Assembly (NCBI GenBank): GCA_016207365.1
Contig: JACQPU010000175.1
Coordinates: 1-5,405 of the forward strand
DNA from: Ignavibacteriales bacterium
GTDB lineage: Bacteria > Bacteroidota > Ignavibacteria > UBA10030
Length of the DNA stretch: 5,405 bases
Reading direction: 5' to 3'
Under the pieces are notes generated by a model. It saw only the letters and a program-made list of their open reading frames with translations, had not been told where the DNA came from and made no database searches. This document shows, piece by piece, positions 1-5,388 of the stretch; position 1 is the first letter of the stretch; every line of letters starts with the position of its first letter. The position numbers were made by a program, and so were the translations under genes.

Positions 1-6
1 GATCCC

Positions 7-68
7 CGCCAGCCCAAATGTTCAGAGTGAGGCGCCTGGTGAATCCAATTAAGGGGCCGGGGCTGGCG
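7..68. repeat. 9-bp inverted repeat with a 44-nt loop, upstream intergenic region
   Basis: The arm CGCCAGCCC (7-15) is the exact reverse complement of GGGCTGGCG (60-68). Inside it, AGGCGCC (30-36) can pair with GGCGCCT (65-71) as a competing 7-bp stem. No T-run follows on the + strand, so it does not look like a terminator in that direction. It lies at the window edge, so it may be part of a longer structure or of a neighbouring gene that cannot be seen. The bases are seen directly; any function is unknown, and in G+C-rich sequence chance is a real alternative. Confidence 0.35.
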
Positions 69-102
69 CCTTTGGCGGAAAATCCGACCACCAGCTCAAG
101 GA

Positions 103-163
103 ATTGATTCATTGATTCATCGAATTAATGGTTCTATGATCGATGGTTCAATGATTCAATGAT
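103..163. repeat. AT-rich imperfect tandem repeats (TTGATTCA / ATGRTTC family)
   Basis: TTGATTCA occurs twice in perfect tandem (104-111 and 112-119). It is followed by ATGGTTC at 128-134 and again at 143-149 (15 nt apart), ATGATTC at 151-157, and ATGAT at 136-140, 151-155 and 159-163. The block is clearly lower in complexity and richer in A+T than the sequence around it, and it lies in the non-coding region before atpD. It has stops in the + frames, so it is not coding there. It could be slippage-generated intergenic repeat sequence or a set of protein-binding sites; the sequence alone does not decide. Confidence 0.5.
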
Positions 164-196
164 CACCTCCTGTAATTCCTCCTTTCAGATTTTTTG

Positions 197-227
197 TTGA
201 TTTTCCCCGATTTTTGGATTATTTTTC
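197..227 (+). promoter_or_regulatory. Candidate promoter for atpD-atpC
   Basis: TTGATT (197-202), a 17-nt spacer and TATTTT (220-225) give a moderate sigma70-like match (4/6 and 4/6). The same bases read as TTG-N20-TATTTTTC (220-227), one base off the Bacteroidetes-type TAnnTTTG element. The candidate promoter of alr downstream has the same shape, which adds some support. Transcription starting around 231-234 would give a leader of roughly 45 nt before the atpD ATG at 278. The region is T-rich, so a chance match is possible. Confidence 0.4.
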
Positions 228-263
228 GTCTTCCCATTTACTTCATTACCCCAAAAAGTCCGC

Positions 264-271
264 AGGAAAGG
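264..271 (+). promoter_or_regulatory. Ribosome binding site deciding the atpD start
   Basis: AGGAAAGG lies 6 nt before the ATG at 278. The reading frame stays open upstream to an ATG at 194, but that extension would add 28 hydrophobic residues never seen on beta subunits and would overlap the candidate promoter. The Shine-Dalgarno match and the family N-terminus (MNEGTVVQVIGPVVDV) both fix the start at 278. Confidence 0.75.
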
Positions 272-277
272 CTGCTC

Positions 278-1684
278 ATGAACGAAGGCACCGTAGTCCA
301 GGTCATTGGTCCAGTCGTCGACGTCGATTTTTCCGGAGGAAAGCTTCCGGCGATTCAGAACGCGGTCAGAATACCACGGAAGAGCGTTGAGGGCGTTGAG
401 GAAGACCTGATTTGCGAAGTCCAGCAGCAGCTGGGGGAGGACCGTGTGCGGACTGTGGCCATGGATTCCACGGACGGGCTGGTGCGCGGAATGAAGGCAT
501 TTGACACGGGGGAGCCGATCTCTGTGCCTGTCGGCCCCAAGGTGCTGGGAAGATTGCTGAATGTCATCGGTAAACCGATTGACGCGCTGGGGCCGGTCGA
601 AGGTAAGTCGCGCTATCCGATTCACAGGCCGGCTCCGGGATTCGATCAACTCACGACAAAAAGGGAAATGTTCGAAACGGGGATCAAGGTCATCGATCTG
701 CTTGAGCCGTACACACGCGGTGGCAAAACAGGGCTCTTCGGCGGCGCCGGGGTCGGAAAAACGGTGTTAATTCAGGAATTGATTCATAATATTGCCAAGC
801 ACCATGGCGGCTACTCCGTTTTTGGAGGCGTGGGGGAGCGAACGCGTGAAGGCAACGATTTGTGGCTGGAAATGAAGGAATCCGGCGTTCTTGACAAGAC
901 GGCCCTGGTGTTTGGCCAGATGAACGAACCGCCAGGCGCCCGCGCCCGAGTGGGACTAACTGCCTTAACTGTTGCAGAATACTTCAGGGATGAAGAAGGC
1001 AAGGACGTACTTCTCTTTATCGATAATATTTTCAGGTTTGTTCAGGCAGGTTCGGAAGTGTCGGCCTTGTTGGGACGAATGCCTTCTGCGGTGGGCTATC
1101 AACCCACGCTTGGGACCGAAATGGGTGAACTCCAGGAACGAATCACATCAACAAAAAAGGGTTCCATCACGTCCGTTCAGGCGATTTATGTACCGGCAGA
1201 CGATCTGACCGACCCGGCGCCCGCAACGACATTTTCTCACCTCGACGCAACCACTGTGTTGAGCCGACAAATTGTCGAAAAAGGAATCTATCCTGCAGTC
1301 GATCCGCTTGATTCCACATCCCGTATTCTTGACCCGAACGTTGTCGGCGAAGAACATTACTCAGTGGCTAAGCGCGTCAAAGAAATCCTCCAGGCATACA
1401 AGGATCTGCAGGATATTATCAATATTCTCGGAATGGATGAGCTGTCCGAAGAAGACAAACTGACGGTGGCACGGGCCCGAAAGATCGAGCGGTTCCTTTC
1501 GCAACCGTTCTTCGTCGCCGAGCAATTCACAGGATACCAGGGAAAATATGTGAAGCTGGAGGATACGATTCGGGGATTCAAGGGGATCATTGAGGGTGAG
1601 TATGACAAGCTGCCCGAATCGGTATTCATGATGGTCGGTGGAATAGAGGAGGCGGTTGAAAAGGCAAAGAAGATGGCGAGTTAA
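278..1684 (+). CDS. atpD: F1Fo ATP synthase subunit beta
   Basis: This is the catalytic beta subunit of F1, which makes ATP from ADP and phosphate (or hydrolyses it) in the cytoplasmic alpha3-beta3 head of the membrane ATP synthase. From the ATG at 278 the protein has 468 residues, the usual size. Visible motifs: the beta-barrel start GTVVQVIGPVVDV (about residues 4-16), P-loop GGAGVGKT (155-162, Lys161), the catalytic Glu in GGVGERTREGND (Glu187), the Walker B strand VLLFIDNIFRF (Asp249), GIYPAVDPLDSTSR with the adenine-packing Tyr (about 338), and the DELSEED torque loop (387-393). All key residues are intact. atpC follows after only 3 nt, so the two are surely cotranscribed. No gamma-subunit gene is seen directly upstream: positions 1-277 look non-coding. 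This implies a split ATP synthase locus, as known in Chlorobi and relatives. Identity is as certain as sequence reading allows. Confidence 0.98.
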   Translation: MNEGTVVQVIGPVVDVDFSGGKLPAIQNAVRIPRKSVEGVEEDLICEVQQQLGEDRVRTVAMDSTDGLVRGMKAFDTGEPISVPVGPKVLGRLLNVIGKPIDALGPVEGKSRYPIHRPAPGFDQLTTKREMFETGIKVIDLLEPYTRGGKTGLFGGAGVGKTVLIQELIHNIAKHHGGYSVFGGVGERTREGNDLWLEMKESGVLDKTALVFGQMNEPPGARARVGLTALTVAEYFRDEEGKDVLLFIDNIFRFVQAGSEVSALLGRMPSAVGYQPTLGTEMGELQERITSTKKGSITSVQAIYVPADDLTDPAPATTFSHLDATTVLSRQIVEKGIYPAVDPLDSTSRILDPNVVGEEHYSVAKRVKEILQAYKDLQDIINILGMDELSEEDKLTVARARKIERFLSQPFFVAEQFTGYQGKYVKLEDTIRGFKGIIEGEYDKLPESVFMMVGGIEEAVEKAKKMAS

Positions 1685-1687
1685 GAG

Positions 1688-2098
1688 ATGACGGAGAAGA
1701 CGTTTCATTTGGAAATTGTCACGCCGAAGAAGGTTGTTCTCAACTCTCGCGTAACCAGCTTCACGGCGCCCGGAATTCTCGGTGGTTTTCAAGTGCTTCG
1801 AAGCCACGCCCCATTCCTTTCGTCCATCGGTGTGGGAGAAGTCAAGGTCATTGATGAGGCGGGTCAGGAAGCGCGATTTGCCACGAGCGGTGGATTTGTG
1901 GAGGTTCGGGAAAATAAAGTGGTGATGCTTGCTGAAACGGCCGAGCGCGCGGACCAGATCGATATCCGGAGGGCGGAAAAGGCGCGTACCAAGGCTCAGA
2001 AGCGCCTTGCCGAAAAGGCCGTTGAGCATGATCTTGAACGCGCCAAGGCGGCTCTGCAACGGGCATTGAACAGGCTGAAGGTATCACAGAAACGATAA
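1688..2098 (+). CDS. atpC: F1Fo ATP synthase subunit epsilon
   Basis: Epsilon is part of the central rotor stalk; it links gamma to the c-ring and can inhibit ATP hydrolysis through its C-terminal helices. The 136-residue length is typical. The N-terminal beta-sandwich spans about residues 1-85, with the opening FHLEIVTPKKVV and the GGFQVLRSHAPFLSSIGVGEV turn that matches the family's G-x-x-G-(I/V)-L-x-x-H-x-P-(L/F)-L pattern. The ETAERADQIDIRRAEKA segment (83-99) leads into a charged Ala/Lys/Glu-rich helical hairpin (about 92-136). The start ATG comes 3 nt after the atpD stop. The nearest AG-rich stretch is weak, so translation is probably coupled to atpD. A purine-rich AGAGGAGG at 1645-1652 is too far away (about 35 nt) to serve as the binding site. 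A strong terminator follows 27 nt after the stop, making this the last gene of the unit. Confidence 0.96.
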   Translation: MTEKTFHLEIVTPKKVVLNSRVTSFTAPGILGGFQVLRSHAPFLSSIGVGEVKVIDEAGQEARFATSGGFVEVRENKVVMLAETAERADQIDIRRAEKARTKAQKRLAEKAVEHDLERAKAALQRALNRLKVSQKR

Positions 2099-2125
2099 TC
2101 ATGTCGATGAATATGTCGACCTGGC

Positions 2126-2164
2126 AAACCCGTCGGAGAGCATCTGCGACGGGTTTCCTTTTTT
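2126..2164 (+). terminator. Rho-independent terminator after atpC
   Basis: AAACCCGTCG (2126-2135) and CGACGGGTTT (2147-2156) form a perfect 10-bp stem with an 11-nt loop. After two C come six T (2159-2164), as expected for transcription on the + strand. It lies 27 nt beyond the atpC stop and ends only 6 nt before the start codon of the next gene. No T-run exists on the other side, so it works in one direction only. Confidence 0.9.
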
Positions 2165-2170
2165 GAAACC
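2152..2170 (+). promoter_or_regulatory. Small hairpin overlapping the terminator, directly before a start codon
   Basis: GGTTTC (2152-2157) and GAAACC (2165-2170) form a perfect 6-bp stem around a 7-nt loop, CTTTTTT. The left arm shares bases with the right arm of the terminator stem (2147-2156), so the two hairpins cannot form together. The right arm ends at the base before the ATG at 2171. The pairing is seen directly. A role in antitermination or start-site control is speculation, and a 6-bp stem is weak. Confidence 0.3.
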
Positions 2171-3370
2171 ATGAGCGTCACTGTAGGACTGGAAATCGTC
2201 GCCCGTAACCCCGCACGGGCTCGCAGATGGGGCCGGTGTGGCTTGCTGGTCAATCAGGCGAGTGTGGATCGGGAAATCACGCCGTCCCAACTTGTGCTCA
2301 AGAAGATCCTTCGCGACAGGCTTCACGTCTTGTTCTCTCCCCAGCACGGGCTGTTTGCCGACAAACAGGACAACATGGTTGAAAGCGGCCACGGACGGGA
2401 TCTCCTGTCCCGTCTTCCGTATTATAGCCTTTACAGTAATGTCCGCGAGCCGGGGGATGACATGCTCGAGGGGCTCGATACGGTCATTGTGGACATTCAG
2501 GATGTTGGCACACGGGTCTATACGTTCATATACACGATGGCAGGTATCATGCGCCGGTGCGCACATCTCGGAAGACGAGTTGTCGTGTTGGACAGACCAA
2601 ATCCGATTGGAGGAACGAGGGTCGAAGGGAATGTGCTTGAGGACGATTCCCGGAGCTTTGTAGGGGGATACCCGCTCCCCATGCGTCACGGGATGACCAT
2701 CGGCGAGCTCGCCCTTTGGATCAACGCGCAGGAATCAAAGCCTGTCGAGCTGGAGGTGATCCGGATGAACGGATGGAAACGGGCGCTGCATTGGAAAGAT
2801 ACGGGACGAGCCTGGATTATGACGTCGCCCAACATGCCTACGCCGGAAACAGCGGAGGTCTATCCCGGGATGGTGTTGCTCGAAGGTACGAATCTGAGCG
2901 AAGGCCGCGGCACAACAACGCCTTTTCTCACCTTCGGCGCCCCGTATATCGGCGACATTCAGAAGTGGCTGAAGACCATTCGGGAACTATGCGATCTCTC
3001 CGGCCTTGCCGTCCGCCCTGCAGTGTATGAGCCGACATTTCATAAGTTTTCTGGACACGTTTGTCGGGGATTGCAATGGATTGTGCTGAAGCCGGAACGT
3101 ATCAAGCCATACCAGCTTGGACTTGGCGTCCTTCTGGCGACCATGCAGTGTGCACCTGGCGAGTTTCGTTTTAAGGATCCTCCCTACGAATACGAAACCG
3201 TGCGACCCCCTATTCAGCTGCTGCTTGGAAGCAGTTCATTGCCCCGTCGACTTGAAGAGTTTGCGCGAGGACAGTTGAACAAGAACACAATACGTGAGAT
3301 AGAAGCGGATTGGGAGGACCCGCTCAGGGACTTCCTGCGCCGTCGCAGAGAGTGCTTGCTGTATTCCTGA
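2171..3370 (+). CDS. DUF1343 / NamZ-type exo-beta-N-acetylmuramidase (GH171)
   Basis: Members of this family (NamZ of Bacillus subtilis is the characterised example) remove terminal N-acetylmuramic acid from peptidoglycan fragments during cell-wall turnover. The 399 residues carry the family signature in order: GLEIV (6-10), RWGRCGLLVNQASVD (19-33), LFSPQHG (54-60), QDNMVES (66-72), DIQDVGTRVYTF (108-119), LDRPNPIGG (140-148), PMRHGMTIGELA (170-181), SPNMPT (219-224), EGTNLSEGRGTT (238-249), GAPYI (256-260), a Cys-containing GHVCRG segment (295-300), PPYEYE (337-342), and the C-terminal WEDPLRDFLRRRRECLLY. The ATG at 2171 is the only start in the open frame before the GLE motif. It has no Shine-Dalgarno sequence and sits 6 nt after a terminator T-run. 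Unlike the secreted family members, it begins straight at the catalytic domain with no signal peptide or lipoprotein box, so a cytoplasmic place is inferred. SPQHG replaces the commoner SPEHG. Family assignment is firm; the exact substrate is inferred. Confidence 0.9.
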   Translation: MSVTVGLEIVARNPARARRWGRCGLLVNQASVDREITPSQLVLKKILRDRLHVLFSPQHGLFADKQDNMVESGHGRDLLSRLPYYSLYSNVREPGDDMLEGLDTVIVDIQDVGTRVYTFIYTMAGIMRRCAHLGRRVVVLDRPNPIGGTRVEGNVLEDDSRSFVGGYPLPMRHGMTIGELALWINAQESKPVELEVIRMNGWKRALHWKDTGRAWIMTSPNMPTPETAEVYPGMVLLEGTNLSEGRGTTTPFLTFGAPYIGDIQKWLKTIRELCDLSGLAVRPAVYEPTFHKFSGHVCRGLQWIVLKPERIKPYQLGLGVLLATMQCAPGEFRFKDPPYEYETVRPPIQLLLGSSSLPRRLEEFARGQLNKNTIREIEADWEDPLRDFLRRRRECLLYS

Positions 3371-3375
3371 ATTCA

Positions 3376-3408
3376 TTGACATTCTCTCCGTGAAGCCGTA
3401 TATTTTTG
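3376..3408 (+). promoter_or_regulatory. Strong candidate promoter for alr
   Basis: A perfect TTGACA (3376-3381), a 17-nt spacer and TATATT (3399-3404, 5/6) give a near-consensus sigma70-type promoter. Overlapping it, TTG (3376-3378)-N22-TATTTTTG (3401-3408) exactly fits the TAnnTTTG element of Bacteroidetes. It starts 5 nt after the stop of the NamZ-like gene. Either reading places transcription start at about 3410-3412, only some 7-9 nt before the GTG of alr, so the transcript would be nearly leaderless. Confidence 0.65.
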
Positions 3409-3418
3409 CACCTTTTTT

Positions 3419-4570
3419 GTGAGAAAATCACCTCCAGGGAAACGCACAGCCGGAAAGCCGACACGACCGACGGTGGCTGAAGTCAACCTCTCTGCTATTG
3501 CATTTAATCTGAAGGGAGTGCGGAAAAAAGTCGGCGACCGTGTGCAGATCATGGCCGTCGTGAAAGCCAACGCTTATGGCCACGGCCTTGAGGGAGTATC
3601 AACGTTTGTCGAAAAAGGGCTGGTGGACTGTTTTGGCGTTGCTTTTCCCGAGGAAGGTCAGGCGCTGAGAATGTCAGGCATTCGAAAGCCCATTCACGTG
3701 TTCACTCTCCCCACCGAACAGCAGGCTCGCCTGTATATTGATCACAACCTCGAATCTACCATCAGCTCTGTCCGAGACGTCGCTGTTTTGCAGCGCGCTG
3801 CCGAAAAGTCCGGCAAAACTCTCCCGGTGCATTTGAAGATCGATACGGGGATGAACAGACTTGGGATTAAGCCCGAGGATGTGGATTCCGTTGTCTCTGC
3901 ATTACGGAAGGCCCGCCGGGTGGAGGTTAAAGGGGTCTTCACTCACTTCGCAACCGCAGACGAGCCCAGGCGGGAATTTGTCATGTATCAGCTTGAAGAG
4001 TTTCGGAAGTCCATCGAACACTTGCGCGCGCTGGGTGTCGTACCGGAGGTTATCCACTGTGCCAACAGCGCGTCGATCCTCGATCTCCCCGAAACTTATT
4101 TCTCCCTGGTTCGGCCGGGGGTCATGATGTACGGATACTATCCTTCAAGAACCACTTCGGAGAGTGTTCCATTGAAGATTGCCATGACACTCAAGACCCG
4201 CGTGGCGCTGGTCAAGTGGATCAGACCCGGAGAGAGTGTCAGTTACGGCCGAAAGTTTGTGGCGACCCGGAGAACCCGCATTGCTACGTTGCCCATTGGC
4301 TATGCCGACGGATATACGCGGCTACTGACGGGTAAGGCTTCCGTGCTGGTTCATGGGAAGAAATTTCCGGTGGTAGGTTCTATCTGCATGGATCAGATCA
4401 TGGTCGACGTCGGTGAGGAAGCCGTGGAAGTAGGAGAGGAAGCCATCCTCATTGGATCACAGTCGGGTGAAACGATTTCGGCCTGGGATCTTGCAGGGCC
4501 TTTGGGTACCATACCATATGAGACATGCTGCGCCATTTCTTCACGAGTGCCGAGGATGCACATCTCATGA
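3419..4570 (+). CDS. alr: Alanine racemase
   Basis: This PLP enzyme interconverts L- and D-alanine and supplies D-Ala for peptidoglycan stem peptides in the cytoplasm. The protein has 383 residues. RPTVAEVNLSAIAFN (16-30) opens the TIM barrel; the PLP lysine is Lys49 in VVKANAYGHG. Also present are VHLKIDTGMNRLGI (137-150; Lys140 at the position often carbamylated, Arg147), GVFTHFATAD (172-181), HCANSAS (213-219), VRPGVMMYG (231-239), the second catalytic base Tyr276 in SVSYGRKF, LPIGYADGY (291-299), CMDQIMVDV (323-331) and GTIPYE (363-368) near the end. The start is GTG at 3419, the only start in the frame after an in-frame stop at 3377; a GTG at 3473 just before AEVNL is a less likely choice. 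No Shine-Dalgarno precedes it. A basic 15-residue tail (RKSPPGKRTAGKPTR) comes before the conserved domain. The enzyme is not fused to MurF, as it often is in Bacteroidetes. The next gene overlaps its stop by 4 nt. Confidence 0.96.
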   Translation: MRKSPPGKRTAGKPTRPTVAEVNLSAIAFNLKGVRKKVGDRVQIMAVVKANAYGHGLEGVSTFVEKGLVDCFGVAFPEEGQALRMSGIRKPIHVFTLPTEQQARLYIDHNLESTISSVRDVAVLQRAAEKSGKTLPVHLKIDTGMNRLGIKPEDVDSVVSALRKARRVEVKGVFTHFATADEPRREFVMYQLEEFRKSIEHLRALGVVPEVIHCANSASILDLPETYFSLVRPGVMMYGYYPSRTTSESVPLKIAMTLKTRVALVKWIRPGESVSYGRKFVATRRTRIATLPIGYADGYTRLLTGKASVLVHGKKFPVVGSICMDQIMVDVGEEAVEVGEEAILIGSQSGETISAWDLAGPLGTIPYETCCAISSRVPRMHIS

Positions 4571-5376
4571 CACGGGCTCAACAGTACATTCAGTCGTTAA
4601 TGGAGAATGTGGTGGAGGGACAGATTGCTTCGGACACGTATCGTCTGATGTTTGTGAAAATCACGCGAACCCTGTCGGACGCCGAAGACTTTGAGGGTGA
4701 GCTTCGCAAACTGTATAAGGTGGCGGGATTCAGCACGTTTGCGTTGAGCCTCATGTGGATTGCAGAAGAAGTGGAAAAGAACCCTGCGAAGGCCGAATAC
4801 ACCCTCCAGGAGCAATCGCTTGTCGTCTCCCATTTTCGGTATGCTATCGGTGATCTGGAACTGCCCCCACTGGGCGAGGATATCCCCGCGCCCGCGCTGC
4901 CGGAGCCCGCTCCGGAGGTTTTAGCTTCCGAAGAAACACCCGCAATGCCCGCGCATCTGGAAATGGAGCCCCCGGCTCCTCTTGCAGAAACCGGCCAGGA
5001 AACGTTTGCCGCGGCGCCAATTGCTGCTGGGAGTGAAAGCGAGTTTGCCGCGCTGATGGAGAAGTTTGTTGAAGCCATGCAGAGCGGGTCGGAAGAACGC
5101 GAGGGGATTCTGCAGTCCGTCCTTGCACAATGCAACGGATTCATGGTCGAAGGAAGCGGGGCCCCTGCCGATTTGAAAGAGTTTTGCGGATTCCTTGTTG
5201 AGTTTCTGAAGTACATCACGGAAAATGGCTTTATGGACGACGTGAGGGTCATGAATATTCTCTCCAACGTGTCTGCACCGGTGTCCTCCTGGGCCCAGGC
5301 CGCAGGGGACGCTCGGGATGGAATGCTCGCCGAGGGAATCGAGATTCTCCGCACGTTCAAATCGTTGTTTGAATAG
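4567..5376 (+). CDS. Unrecognised acidic two-domain protein, coupled to alr
   Basis: I do not recognise a family. The chosen ATG (4567) overlaps the alr stop as ATGA, with GAGGA (4552-4556) 10 nt upstream; this gives 269 residues. An ATG at 4525 in the same frame would add 14 residues inside alr but lacks a binding site. Three parts are visible. An N-terminal, probably helical domain (about 1-98) contains a hydrophobic stretch FSTFALSLMWIA (55-66), too short and too mixed for a membrane span. A Pro/Ala/Glu-rich linker (about 99-156) has repeated PAP/PEPAP-type motifs. A second helical domain (about 157-269) contains two Cys (189 and 207) and many Phe, Leu and Met. There is no signal peptide and no known catalytic motif. 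The linker suggests two modules joined by a flexible, possibly extended tether, as in scaffold or adaptor proteins. Coupling to alr implies coexpression, not necessarily a cell-wall role. Confidence 0.8.
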   Translation: MTRAQQYIQSLMENVVEGQIASDTYRLMFVKITRTLSDAEDFEGELRKLYKVAGFSTFALSLMWIAEEVEKNPAKAEYTLQEQSLVVSHFRYAIGDLELPPLGEDIPAPALPEPAPEVLASEETPAMPAHLEMEPPAPLAETGQETFAAAPIAAGSESEFAALMEKFVEAMQSGSEEREGILQSVLAQCNGFMVEGSGAPADLKEFCGFLVEFLKYITENGFMDDVRVMNILSNVSAPVSSWAQAAGDARDGMLAEGIEILRTFKSLFE

Positions 5377-5377
5377 C

Positions 5378-5387
5378 AAAGGGGAGA
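5378..5387 (+). promoter_or_regulatory. Ribosome binding site of the next gene
   Basis: AAAGGGGAGA lies directly before the ATG at 5389 and within the 12-nt gap after the preceding stop. The AAAGG part is 6 nt from the ATG, and GGAG is 2 nt from it. It is one of the clearest Shine-Dalgarno sequences in the window and supports a real gene continuing beyond the edge. Confidence 0.65.
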
Positions 5388-5388
5388 T

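Noticed and set aside
3..107. + strand open frame from the left edge to a stop at 105-107 as the tail of an upstream gene
   Set aside because: Only 34 codons, no recognisable C-terminus (in particular not an ATP synthase gamma end); it cannot be supported over non-coding sequence.
194..277. Upstream extension of atpD to the ATG at 194
   Set aside because: It would add 28 hydrophobic residues foreign to beta subunits; it could mimic a signal peptide but atpD is cytosolic, and the binding site AGGAAAGG fixes the start at 278.
185..649. 154-codon - strand open frame across the atpD start
   Set aside because: It is mostly antisense to conserved atpD codons and has no recognisable product.
1361..2059. 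232-codon - strand open frame opposite atpD/atpC
   Set aside because: It lies wholly antisense to two certain genes; its product is Arg/Leu/His-rich with no known motif, as expected from a shadow frame.
2103..2120. GTCGA...TCGAC inverted repeat just after atpC
   Set aside because: A 5-bp stem with an 8-nt loop is too weak to call, and the true terminator follows directly.
2099..2689. 196-codon - strand open frame opposite the NamZ gene start
   Set aside because: It is antisense to a well-conserved coding region and would read through the terminator stem; no family features.
4590..5360. 256-codon - strand open frame opposite the unknown gene
   Set aside because: Its Ser/Ala-rich composition mirrors the Pro/Ala/Glu linker read backwards. 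The + strand frame has an ATGA overlap with alr and a binding site, so the + strand is the real gene.
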